64,000 bases of DNA from Pseudomonas segetis (GTDB taxonomy: Bacteria; Pseudomonadota; Gammaproteobacteria; Pseudomonadales; Pseudomonadaceae). The notes under the pieces were generated by a model that saw nothing but the letters and a program-made list of their open reading frames with translations, had not been told where the DNA came from and ran no database searches. The stretch covers positions 496,001 through 560,000 of the forward strand of contig NZ_FZOG01000001.1 in NCBI RefSeq assembly GCF_900188155.1, written 5' to 3'. The position numbers and the translations under genes are program-made. This document shows positions 1-7,867 of this stretch, one piece after another; position 1 is the first letter of the stretch, and every line of letters starts with the position of its first letter.

Positions 1-575
1 TGTTGGTGGAAAAGGCTGGCATTGACGTGATTGTCGCCCAAGGGATTGAGGCCGGTGGCCATCGCGGTGTATTCGACCCTGAACAGGATCAGGCGATTGG
101 TACAACTGCCCTGGTGCGCTTGCTGGTCACGCACACACGCCTGCCGGTGGTTGCGGCAGGCGGGATTATGGATGGCGCAGGCATTGCCTCGGTTCTGGCC
201 CTTGGTGCCAGTGCCGCGCAATTGGGGACGGCTTTTGTGCTATGCCCTGAAAGCGCAGCTAACCCAGGTTATCGCAGCATGCTCGCCAGCGAGCGGGCAC
301 GCACCACGCAAGTGACCAAGGTGATCTCCGGACGTCCGGCGCGGGGCATGGTTAATCGCTTTATGCGCGAGGTTGGCGCAGCCGGGCACCCGCCCGTACC
401 TGGTTTCGGCATCGGTTATGACGCGGGCAAACAGTTGATCGCAGCGGCTGCGGCAGCGGGCAACCTGGAGTTCGCAGCCTACTGGGCCGGGCAGGGCGCT
501 GCACTGGCTCGCGAACTGCCAGCGGCCGAGCTCTTTGCGCTACTGGTGCAGGAGTATCAAGCGGCGCAGCGTTGA
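1..575 (+). CDS. Nitronate monooxygenase, 3' part only
   Basis: This is the C-terminal roughly 190 residues of a class I nitronate monooxygenase (2-nitropropane dioxygenase family). These are FMN-dependent TIM-barrel enzymes that oxidise propionate-3-nitronate and related toxic nitronates in the cytoplasm. The motif [11 protein letters not shown] near the left edge is the family hallmark, and VVAAGGI followed by LGTAF matches the phosphate-binding strands of FMN TIM barrels. The reading frame is open through the first base, so the true start lies outside the window. It converges on the next gene with about 30 bases between the stops. The family call is firm; the substrate is inferred. Confidence 0.9.
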   Translation, partial: LVEKAGIDVIVAQGIEAGGHRGVFDPEQDQAIGTTALVRLLVTHTRLPVVAAGGIMDGAGIASVLALGASAAQLGTAFVLCPESAANPGYRSMLASERARTTQVTKVISGRPARGMVNRFMREVGAAGHPPVPGFGIGYDAGKQLIAAAAAAGNLEFAAYWAGQGAALARELPAAELFALLVQEYQAAQR

Positions 576-604
576 CCCTCTGTCGGGTAGGGCAGGGCTT
601 TGGG

Positions 605-1480
605 TCAAGGGTGGATTTCCTTTTCGCCCGGGTCCTTGCCCTCCTCGACACTGTGCTCTATTACGGCGTTCAGTTCGGCCCCGAACAACAGCACCGCCGA
701 AGAGATATAGAGGTAGAGCAACAGGATGATGATTGCGCCAATACTGCCGTAGGTGGCGTTGTAGTTGGCGAAGTTCTGCGCGTAATAGCTAAAGCCCATC
801 GACGCCGAAATCCATACGATTACCGCGAGAATGGAACCAGGGGTAATAAAACGGAACTCCTGCTCCACATCCGGCGCCACATAATAGACCACCGATACCA
901 CCAGCATCAGCATGCAGATCGCGACGGGCCAGCGCAGGATGGACCAGAGCGTCACCACGATTTGCTCGATGCCGAGTTGCTGCGCAAGCCAGTTCATCGC
1001 CTGTGGTCCCAGCACCATCAGGCCCGCAGCGCCGAGCAAGGTTATGGCGATGGCGATGGTGTAGACAAACGACAGTGGAAAGCGCTTCCACGCCGGGCGG
1101 CCCTCCTTGACGCCATAAGCCCGGTTGGTCGCGACCATCACTGAGCGAACGGCTGATGAAGCCGTCCACAATGCAACCAGGATCGCGACCGAGAACAGCC
1201 CGGCTTTTTGCGTTTGCAGTTGATCGATCGCCGGGTTGACCAGGTCATACGCCGCCCGTGGCATGACCAGCGCGGCCTGTTCGCGCAGCCAGTCAAAGAA
1301 TGGCTGCAAATCAAGCACACCTATGATCGCGACCAAGAACAGCAGGAAGGGGAACAGCGAGAAAAAAATCTGGAAGGCCAGCGCCGAGGCATAGGTGGGC
1401 AACTCGTCGTCGACGAAATCGATGACGGTTTTCTTGATGACCCGGTGGAGTTTGATACCGGTCAAATCCGGAAAAAGCAT
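605..1480 (-). CDS. YihY/BrkB-family inner membrane protein
   Basis: A 291-residue polytopic membrane protein of the YihY/virulence factor BrkB family. About six hydrophobic segments are visible, starting with FFSLFPFLLFLVAIIGVL near residues 38-55 and ending with IIILLLYLYISSAVLLFG near residues 250-270. The family motif with ELNAVIEH at the C-terminal end of the last helix is present. An AAAGGAAG ribosome site sits six bases before the ATG. The molecular function of this family is not settled: early links to RNase BN and serum resistance were not confirmed generally. The length is typical. Confidence 0.88.
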   Translation of the reverse strand: MLFPDLTGIKLHRVIKKTVIDFVDDELPTYASALAFQIFFSLFPFLLFLVAIIGVLDLQPFFDWLREQAALVMPRAAYDLVNPAIDQLQTQKAGLFSVAILVALWTASSAVRSVMVATNRAYGVKEGRPAWKRFPLSFVYTIAIAITLLGAAGLMVLGPQAMNWLAQQLGIEQIVVTLWSILRWPVAICMLMLVVSVVYYVAPDVEQEFRFITPGSILAVIVWISASMGFSYYAQNFANYNATYGSIGAIIILLLYLYISSAVLLFGAELNAVIEHSVEEGKDPGEKEIHP

Positions 1481-1571
1481 GCGGCTTCCTTTCTGCGCGT
1501 GGTGATATGAACTCGATATGCTGCCTGGTTTTGAGCACGATTGAGCGACAACAGTTCAGTCGCTTGAGCGG

Positions 1572-2744
1572 TTAAACACTGTCCAGTTCCACAGCTGGTT
1601 CTGTGTGCTCATGCTGAGACTGACCGGTGAAGCGCTGCAACTGCATCTCTTGCAGGCGACTGAGCGTGCGCCTGAAGGCAAACTCAAGATAGCCTTCGGT
1701 ATAGAGCTCAGCGAGCGGCACGGCAGCTTCAATGTACAAGGGCACGCGACGGTCGTAGCATTCGTCGACCAGCGCGATAAAACGTCGAACGCTGTCGTCG
1801 TGTACAGACAGGCTGGGCAGCTCGCGATCACCGGCATCGATCCGTTGCGCGCCATCCTCGGTGCCCCTGGCGATTTTTGCACTGCGCTGCCGAGCGCTTA
1901 GATTTGGCACCTCGCTCAACAAGATAGCGCTGAACTGGTCGCACAGGGCTATGTAGTCGTTGGCTGCCAGGGCGGCTATGCAGAGGTCGGCAAAGCGGCA
2001 CCAGATTACAGTGTCAGCGCGGCGTACCAATTCTATACTGCGTTGGTTGAGGCTGATTGGCTCAGCCGTGTTGGCCTGGCCCTCGCTCAACCGGTTGAAG
2101 ACGCCGTGCAGGGCGCTGGGGCTATCATCGGCGGTGAGCCAGTAACGCTGTATTTGTGTTCCTGGATGCAAGCGATGATCCTGGCCACCATCGACCCTCA
2201 CCACCTGCATATTGGCTTCAATCGCTGCGATGGCGGGGAGAAAGCGCTCACGGTTAAAACCGCCTTCGTAAAGCTGGTCGGGCGGTTGGTTTGAAGTGCA
2301 GACCATAACCACGCCTTCCTCGAACATCACCTGAAACAGCTTGCCGAGAATAATCGCATCGCCAATGTCGTTGACGTACAGCTCGTCAAAACACAAAACC
2401 CGAACTTCATCGCGCAGCTCGCAAGCCAGTGCCCGCAGTGGATCGGCCGTACCTGTCAATTGGAACATGCGCTGGTGTACCCAGCGGATAAAGTGATGAA
2501 AGTGCTGGCGCCGACTTGGTAGCTGCAGGCTTTTATGGAACTGATCCATCAACCAGGTCTTGCCGCGCCCCACCGGCCCCCATAGATACACGCCGATTGC
2601 TGGCGCTGTATCAGCTGTCGAGTGATGCAGTGCCTGATAACAGGCCTGCAGTTGCTCAGCGGCCAATCGTTGCGACTCATCGGGCTTGAAACCCTGGTGG
2701 TCCAGCGCATTTTGATAGGCTGCAAGAGGGGCAAGATCGGGCAT
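1572..2744 (-). CDS. AFG1/ZapE-family P-loop ATPase
   Basis: A 390-residue AAA-like ATPase of the AFG1/LACE1 family, whose bacterial member ZapE acts at the division ring. Walker A is GPVGRGKTW near residue 52 and Walker B is LCFDEL near residue 118. The C-terminal block RRFIALVDECYDRRVPL is the family signature. The chosen start (MPDLAPLAAYQ) is 30 codons inside a longer open frame, because family proteins begin here and the upstream extension has no resemblance. A stretch of about 30 residues (QRSAKIARGTEDGAQ and onward) before the C-terminal block looks like an insertion relative to canonical ZapE. It may therefore be a paralog rather than ZapE itself. Confidence 0.82.
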   Translation of the reverse strand: MPDLAPLAAYQNALDHQGFKPDESQRLAAEQLQACYQALHHSTADTAPAIGVYLWGPVGRGKTWLMDQFHKSLQLPSRRQHFHHFIRWVHQRMFQLTGTADPLRALACELRDEVRVLCFDELYVNDIGDAIILGKLFQVMFEEGVVMVCTSNQPPDQLYEGGFNRERFLPAIAAIEANMQVVRVDGGQDHRLHPGTQIQRYWLTADDSPSALHGVFNRLSEGQANTAEPISLNQRSIELVRRADTVIWCRFADLCIAALAANDYIALCDQFSAILLSEVPNLSARQRSAKIARGTEDGAQRIDAGDRELPSLSVHDDSVRRFIALVDECYDRRVPLYIEAAVPLAELYTEGYLEFAFRRTLSRLQEMQLQRFTGQSQHEHTEPAVELDSV

Positions 2745-2870
2745 GATGCATGGCTCGCTGTAGGTTGCGCTCGGCGATACAGCGTAATTGACCGCGCAGC
2801 TTTGATGACAAATGATCGATTGTAACCTGCCCACCGCAGGGGGCGAAAAGACCGGGAACAGTTATTGCTT

Positions 2871-2908
2871 ACTTTGTTAGCAAAGTGGTTGTAGATAGCT
2901 AGCAAAGT
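2871..2908. promoter_or_regulatory. Paired palindromic operator upstream of the GGT-like gene
   Basis: ACTTTGTTAGCAAAGT at 2871-2886 is a 16-base near-perfect palindrome. A second GCTAGCAAAGT half element lies at 2898-2908, with centres 22 bases apart, about two helical turns. The same pair, spaced 21 bases, occurs upstream of the ABC binding protein gene at 13741-13776. It lies 15-52 bases before the ATG of the GGT-like gene and is the best candidate binding site for the GntR/FCD regulator encoded at 4579-5274. The binding itself is inferred. Confidence 0.72.
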
Positions 2909-2922
2909 CAGGAGCTGAACCG

Positions 2923-4491
2923 ATGATAGCAGAGTCCCGTCGCGGCGTGATTTGTACCCCGCACCCCGATGCAAGTGCCGCGGGCATGCAGATATTGGAT
3001 GCCGGTGGTACGGCAATCGATGCCATGTTGGCGGCCAGTGCGATGCTGGCGGCGGTGTATCCGCACATGACGGGGTTGGGTGGCGATGCGCTATGGATGA
3101 TTCACGATAGTCGCGTGCGCACCATTATGGGGATAGGGCAGGCTGGGCAGCAGTTACCACAGGGCGGTGCCATTACCTTGCGCGGCCCCGGTGCGGTTGC
3201 AACCACTGCGGGGGCCATGGCGAGTTGGAAAACCGCTCGGCAAATCAGCCAGCAATGGGGTTCACGCCTGGGCTGGAGTGATTTATTGGCAGACGCTGCC
3301 GCAACCGCGCAACGGGGGGTTGAAGTTTCTGAGTCGCAATTGTTCTGGCAAGCGCGGCGTAAAGACATGATCGAGGAGCTGCCCGACCTCCACGCGCTGT
3401 GCAAGCGTGATGGTCGCTGGCTGCAAAGGGGCGATATCCTGCGTCAGCCTGCACTGGCCAATACTTTGCTGCAGCTGTCGCACGCCGGGATTGACGACTT
3501 CTATCAAGGACAACTGGCACAGGCATTCGCCGAGTCGTTCAGCCAGTTGGAGTGTGGCTTGACCGCCGCAGATCTTGCGGCAACAACAGCGCCGGAGGTC
3601 GCGCCAATTTCCATTCGCTATCGCCAGGGCCAGCTATTCAATGTTGCCCCTCCGTGCCAGGGGCTCTATACCCTTCAGGCCATGTCGGCATTGCAGCACA
3701 AGCCGCTGGATGCCTATGGCAATGGCTCCGCGCGTTACTATCACGCCCTTGTCGAGGCCATCAAGCAAGGTCTGTTGCGGCGTAATGCGCAACTGTGCGA
3801 CCCGCGTGCTTGCCAATGGGATTTCAACGCCAGCCTGTCTGATGCCAGTGCCCAACACTATGCCGCGCAGATTGATGAGAACCGAGCCGCAGCATGGACC
3901 GAGCCGGGGCGGCCAGCCGACACGGTATGGATGGCGGCCACTGATGAGCATGGACGCACCGCCTGCTTGATCCAGAGCCTGTTCCATGATTTTGGTTCGG
4001 GTTGCATCCTGGGTGACACCGGCGTTCTGTGGCAAAACCGGGCGGCAGGTTTCAGCGCAGATCCCGCGCACGCCAATGCCTGGGCGGCGGGAAAGCGTCC
4101 GGCCCATACGCTCAATCCTTCCTGTTACCTGGCAGACGACGGGCGTCGCTGGTTCTTTGGCTCCCAGGGTGGCGATGGCCAGCCGCAAACACAGATGGTG
4201 CTGGCGACCCAGTTGATCGACTTCGCCCAGCCCATTGATAAAGCCTTGAGCATGCCACGTTTTTTGTTGGGCAGAAGCTTCTTTGACAGCACTGACAACC
4301 TGAAGCTTGAAGCAGATATCGACAGCCAGGTGATCGAGCAGTTGGCCGCATTGGGCCATGAGGTGGAAGTCATACCCGCACGCAGTCCATTTACCGGCCA
4401 AGCCGGGGCTATCGCCATTGAAAACACTGGCAAGCGCTTTGCAATGCATGATCCGCGTGGTCAGGGCGTCAGTTTGGGCCAGGCGGATTAA
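2923..4491 (+). CDS. Gamma-glutamyltransferase-family Ntn hydrolase, cytoplasmic type
   Basis: A 522-residue member of the GGT family, self-processing Ntn hydrolases that cleave amide bonds. Family blocks are GGTAIDAMLAA (residues 28-38), MTGLGGDALWM (49-59), QNRAAGFSADP (371-381) and KRPAHTLNPS (391-400). The expected nucleophile is Thr334 in ADTVWMAATDEHG, the start of the small subunit. Unlike classical GGT it has no signal peptide, so it should work in the cytoplasm. Besides glutathione-type gamma-glutamyl substrates, the family contains amidohydrolases such as oxamate hydrolase HpxW of purine catabolism. AGGAG lies eight bases before the ATG. The shared operator suggests it processes whatever the transporter at 9124-13728 imports. 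Confidence 0.85.
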   Translation: MIAESRRGVICTPHPDASAAGMQILDAGGTAIDAMLAASAMLAAVYPHMTGLGGDALWMIHDSRVRTIMGIGQAGQQLPQGGAITLRGPGAVATTAGAMASWKTARQISQQWGSRLGWSDLLADAAATAQRGVEVSESQLFWQARRKDMIEELPDLHALCKRDGRWLQRGDILRQPALANTLLQLSHAGIDDFYQGQLAQAFAESFSQLECGLTAADLAATTAPEVAPISIRYRQGQLFNVAPPCQGLYTLQAMSALQHKPLDAYGNGSARYYHALVEAIKQGLLRRNAQLCDPRACQWDFNASLSDASAQHYAAQIDENRAAAWTEPGRPADTVWMAATDEHGRTACLIQSLFHDFGSGCILGDTGVLWQNRAAGFSADPAHANAWAAGKRPAHTLNPSCYLADDGRRWFFGSQGGDGQPQTQMVLATQLIDFAQPIDKALSMPRFLLGRSFFDSTDNLKLEADIDSQVIEQLAALGHEVEVIPARSPFTGQAGAIAIENTGKRFAMHDPRGQGVSLGQAD

Positions 4492-4578
4492 GTCAGGCCA
4501 GGCGTTTGCCGGGTTGTCGACTGTGGCGGATAATAGCCTCGGCTTTTGCAATCTAGCGACTGGGTAACCGAGGACAAG

Positions 4579-5274
4579 ATGGGTTCGATGAGCGTCAGTG
4601 CTAAACAAGTTGAGGTGCAGCGCATCGTTGATGTGCTGTCTAAAGCGATTGCCCAGCATCGCTTGCGCCCAGGTACACGTTTGGTCGAGGCGCAGATCGT
4701 CGAAACCCTCCAGGCCAACCGCAATCATGTTCAGGTGGCATTGCAGCGTTTGGCCATGCAACGCATTGTCACCATCGAGCCCAATCGCGGTGCCCTGGTT
4801 TCCCAGCCGACCGCTAAAGAGGCGCGTGAAGTCTTTGCCGCACGCCGGGCCATCGAGCGCGCGATAGTCGAAAGCATCAGCCCACGGATGATGGCTGAGC
4901 ATGCGCAGCGGGTGAGTACTCATCTATGCAACGAACGCTGCGCCACCAATGCCACGGATCGGCGTGCGATAGTGCGCGAGTTAAGTGAGTTCCATCTGTT
5001 GCTGGGCGAGCTGAGTGGCAATAGCGTGCTCAGTGAAATACTGGCCAACCTGATGGTGCGCAGTTCGTTGATTGTGGCCTTGTACCAGCGCAACGACGTG
5101 CCATCCTGCGCCTCGGACGAGCATCAGGAGATCATCACCGCATTGCAACAAGGCGATACAGACAAGGCTGTGCGGGTCATGCTCGAACATCTTGACGAGC
5201 TTGAGGGGCAACTGGCCCTTGACGAGCAAGAGCCAGAGGAGGTGAATCTGCGCCAGGCCCTAGCCGGACTCTAG
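4579..5274 (+). CDS. GntR-family regulator with FCD ligand domain
   Basis: A 231-residue FadR-subfamily GntR regulator. The N-terminal winged helix (about residues 10-75) includes LRPGTRLVEAQIVETL and QVALQRLAMQRIV. It is followed by an all-helical FCD domain (about 85-215) with EFHLLLGELSGN and the His-containing EHQEIITALQQGD, which normally bind a metal and a carboxylate ligand. The start with an upstream GAGGA was preferred to one 11 codons earlier; MSVSAK, three codons later, is also possible. It follows the GGT-like gene by 87 bases, probably in the same transcript. It is the likely reader of the palindromes at 2871 and 13741; the ligand is unknown. Confidence 0.88.
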   Translation: MGSMSVSAKQVEVQRIVDVLSKAIAQHRLRPGTRLVEAQIVETLQANRNHVQVALQRLAMQRIVTIEPNRGALVSQPTAKEAREVFAARRAIERAIVESISPRMMAEHAQRVSTHLCNERCATNATDRRAIVRELSEFHLLLGELSGNSVLSEILANLMVRSSLIVALYQRNDVPSCASDEHQEIITALQQGDTDKAVRVMLEHLDELEGQLALDEQEPEEVNLRQALAGL

Positions 5275-5300
5275 CTCGGCGCAGAGGGGCACAACGGTGT

Positions 5301-5978
5301 CTACTGAAGCAGGTTCAGCAGGGCTTCAGCTGTCGCCTCGGATGAGGCGGGGTTCTGGCCGGTAATCAGATGGCCGTCACCTACTACATAGCTTTCCCAG
5401 TCGGCGGACTTGGAATAGATACCGCCATTGGCCTGCAGCATGTCTTCAACCAGGAACGGGACCACATCGCTCAAGCCTACCGCTGCTTCCTCGCTATTGC
5501 TGAAACCGGTTACGCTCTTGGCATTGACCAGCGGCTTGCCATCCACACCTTGGGTATGGCGAAAAATGGCGGGCGCGTGGCAGACCGCGGCAATGGGCTT
5601 GCCTGCCGCGTAAAAGTCCTCGAGCAGTGCGATCGAGTCTTTGTCTTCAGCCAGGTCCCATAGCGGGCCGTGTCCGCCAGGGTAGAACACCGCGTCGTAG
5701 TCGGTGGCGTTTACAGTTTCAAGCCTGAGGGTATTGGCCAAGGCTTTCCTGGCGACTTCATCCCCGGCGAAGCGTTCGGTTGCCGCCGTTTGTGCATCGG
5801 GCTCATCGCTTTTGGGGTCAAGTGGTGGCTGGCCGCCCTTGGGCGAGGCGAGGGTGATTGCTGCGCCTGCATCCTTGAGCAGGTAATAGGGGGCGGCGAA
5901 CTCTTCGAGCCAGAAACCGGTTTTCTTGCCGGTGTCGCCCAATTGGTCATGGGATGTCAAAACCATCAGAACTTTCAT
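5301..5978 (-). CDS. DJ-1/PfpI-family protein (glyoxalase III-like)
   Basis: A 225-residue class I glutamine-amidotransferase-like protein of the DJ-1/PfpI/Hsp31 group. The nucleophile elbow AAVCHAP puts Cys133 before His134, and the conserved acid lies in GFWLEEF (residues 21-27). Members act as cofactor-free glyoxalases, chaperones or unknown hydrolases in the cytoplasm. AGGAGG lies nine bases before the ATG. It is 21 bases downstream of the CurA-like reductase and probably cotranscribed, consistent with reactive carbonyl removal. The exact reaction is inferred. Confidence 0.86.
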   Translation of the reverse strand: MKVLMVLTSHDQLGDTGKKTGFWLEEFAAPYYLLKDAGAAITLASPKGGQPPLDPKSDEPDAQTAATERFAGDEVARKALANTLRLETVNATDYDAVFYPGGHGPLWDLAEDKDSIALLEDFYAAGKPIAAVCHAPAIFRHTQGVDGKPLVNAKSVTGFSNSEEAAVGLSDVVPFLVEDMLQANGGIYSKSADWESYVVGDGHLITGQNPASSEATAEALLNLLQ

Positions 5979-5999
5979 GGAAATCTTCCTCCTGGATCA

Positions 6000-7037
6000 T
6001 CAGTCTTCGGCGCCGACCTGCACCACCAGCTTGCCGAAATTCTTGCCTACAAGCAGGCCGATAAAGGCTTCGGGCGCATTCTCCAGGCCCTGTACGACCT
6101 GTTCGCGGTATTTGATCTTGCCTTCGGCGAGCCATTGGCTCATGTCACGGGCAAATTCGTCATAGCGGTGTGCGTAGTCATCGAAAATGATGAAGCCCTG
6201 AATCTTCAAGCGCTTGGTGAGAATGGTGCGGGTCAGCAGTGTCATGCGGTCCGGCCCATCTGGCAGGGCGGTCATGTTGTACTGGGCAATCAGTCCGCAA
6301 ACCGGAACCCGGGCCCGAGTATTGAGCAGCGGCAAGACCGCATCGAAGACCTTGCCTCCGACGTTTTCGTAATACACATCAATGCCATTGGGGCAGGCCT
6401 TGGCCAACTGTTCGGCGAAGTCGCTGGCGTGGTGATCAAGGCAGATATCAAAACCCAGGGTTTCGACCGCATGCCGACACTTCTGCTCGCCACCGGCGAT
6501 GCCGACGACATGGCATTGCTTGATTTTGCCGATTTGGCCCACTGTTGCACCGACAGGGCCGGTGGCCGCGGCGACCACCAGGGTTTCCCCGGCCTTGGGT
6601 TGGCCAATGTCGAGCAGGCCCATGTAGGCGGTGAACCCGGGCATGCCCATGATGCCCAAGGCATATGAGGGGTTTTGCGGCTTGCTGCCCAGGTTGGTCA
6701 GGCCTGTGCCGTCGGACAACGAATAATCTTGCCAGCCGCTATAGGACAATACCCAGTCACCAGGCTTGAAATCCGGATTGTTTGAGTTCATGACCCGGCA
6801 AACGGTGCCGCCAACCATCAGGCCGTCGACTTCGACAGGCTCTGCGTAGGAGGCGGCATCGCTCATGCGTCCACGCATATAGGGGTCGAGTGACAGGTAT
6901 ACGGTGCGCAATAACAGCTGATTCGGCCCTGGCGTGGGCAGCGGCTTTTCTTCGATCCGGAAGTTTTCCACGCGCGGTGCGCCATGTGGGCGGGAGGCCA
7001 GGACAACTTGTCGGTTGATGCTTGTTGATTGCTGCAT
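6000..7037 (-). CDS. NADPH-dependent zinc-less MDR reductase (CurA-like)
   Basis: A 345-residue medium-chain dehydrogenase/reductase of the NADP-dependent leukotriene B4 dehydrogenase/CurA group, which reduces the alkene of alpha,beta-unsaturated carbonyls. Visible blocks are LSLDPYMRGRM (residues 48-58), MPGFTAYMGLLDIG and the nucleotide-binding VVAAATGPVGATVGQ. FENVGG-like YYENVGGKVFDAVLP follows. Zinc ligands of alcohol dehydrogenases are absent, as expected. AAGGAG lies ten bases before the ATG. It is the first gene of a two-gene unit with the DJ-1 protein, under the operator-containing promoter at 7162-7190. Confidence 0.88.
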   Translation of the reverse strand: MQQSTSINRQVVLASRPHGAPRVENFRIEEKPLPTPGPNQLLLRTVYLSLDPYMRGRMSDAASYAEPVEVDGLMVGGTVCRVMNSNNPDFKPGDWVLSYSGWQDYSLSDGTGLTNLGSKPQNPSYALGIMGMPGFTAYMGLLDIGQPKAGETLVVAAATGPVGATVGQIGKIKQCHVVGIAGGEQKCRHAVETLGFDICLDHHASDFAEQLAKACPNGIDVYYENVGGKVFDAVLPLLNTRARVPVCGLIAQYNMTALPDGPDRMTLLTRTILTKRLKIQGFIIFDDYAHRYDEFARDMSQWLAEGKIKYREQVVQGLENAPEAFIGLLVGKNFGKLVVQVGAED

Positions 7038-7161
7038 ATCTGCATGACTCCTTGTTTGGTTGGCACTATCAAAGGGGCGTCCAGCATTAGGTGCCTTTTA
7101 CGGCCAATCGTTTCAATTATTGCAGCGCTGGATTGATCTTGCCCTGACTGTCACTGGATTT

Positions 7162-7190
7162 ATTAGACCGGTCGTCTAGTAAAAGTTCAA
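7162..7190 (-). promoter_or_regulatory. Promoter with TetR-type operator between -35 and -10
   Basis: Read on the minus strand, TTGAAC (7185-7190) and TCTAAT (7162-7167) are separated by exactly 17 bases. Between them lies the inverted repeat TAGAC-N5-GTCTA (7164-7178), resembling the TAGACC-type operators of NemR/AcuR-like TetR repressors. A repressor bound there would block RNA polymerase directly. It lies in front of the CurA-like gene and downstream of the tetR gene at 7250-7840, which is the natural candidate regulator. Confidence 0.65.
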
Positions 7191-7249
7191 GCCGTTAAAG
7201 CACGCAGCCGATACTTGATTGACAGCAGTTGGAGGATGGCGGGGCAGCC

Positions 7250-7840
7250 TCAGGCCGCGAGCACCTGCTGCGATACACGCATGGCGTGCTGCATGGGGGC
7301 GTTGGTGCGGTGCAGCTTGCTTAACAGGCTGGCGCCGAGCCACAACTGGTAGAGCATTACCGCGTTGGCCCTGGCGTCGATACCAGGCAGCGAGCCCTCG
7401 GCATTGGCTGCGTCAATGCAATCGGCCAGTCGAGCAATGATTTGATCAGTGCCGTCGCGCAGGGTAATGCGCATGCTTTCGGACAGGTCTGCCACTTCTG
7501 CGCTCAATTTCACCACCAGGCATTTGCCCTCGCATCCTGGGCTGCTGTAGCCGTCGAGCCAGTGCTGCCAGTAGCCAAGCAAGCGTTCCCGGGCAGTGAC
7601 AGCCTGTTCGGAAAAACGCTGGTCGAGTTCGGCGAGGTAGTGCTTGAAATAGTCTTCGAGCAGGGCTTGGCCGAATTGCTCTTTGGATTTGAAGTAATGA
7701 TAGAAGGAACCCTTGGGAACCCCGGCGGTTTGCAGGATTTCGCTCAGACCTACGCCCGAAAAGCCCTTGCTCGACATGATCTGGTGACCGGTGTCGAGTA
7801 GGTGCTGGCGGGTGTCGTCGTATTTGGGCTTCATGTCCAT
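7250..7840 (-). CDS. TetR/AcrR-family regulator
   Basis: A 196-residue TetR repressor. The N-terminal helix-turn-helix spans about residues 10-56, with GVGLSEILQTAGVPKGSFYHYFKSK as the recognition region (the family's PKGSFYHYF motif is exact). The C-terminal ligand domain resembles the AcuR/NemR type that senses electrophiles, and contains Cys in SPGCEGKCLVVKLS, which could be redox or electrophile sensors. It could start at either of two Met codons two residues apart (MDM). It is transcribed toward the CurA-like gene and probably represses it through the 7164-7178 site. Confidence 0.87.
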   Translation of the reverse strand: MDMKPKYDDTRQHLLDTGHQIMSSKGFSGVGLSEILQTAGVPKGSFYHYFKSKEQFGQALLEDYFKHYLAELDQRFSEQAVTARERLLGYWQHWLDGYSSPGCEGKCLVVKLSAEVADLSESMRITLRDGTDQIIARLADCIDAANAEGSLPGIDARANAVMLYQLWLGASLLSKLHRTNAPMQHAMRVSQQVLAA

Positions 7841-7867
7841 AGCTTAATGGAAACATCGACCCATGAG

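Noticed and set aside
3634..4923. 429-residue open frame on the minus strand opposite the GGT-like gene
   Set aside because: It is antisense to a clear family protein, spans the ggt-gntR junction and has no recognisable domain; long antisense frames are expected at this base composition.
5670..6668. 332-residue plus-strand frame opposite the CurA and DJ-1 genes
   Set aside because: It crosses two well-supported minus-strand genes and has no domain.
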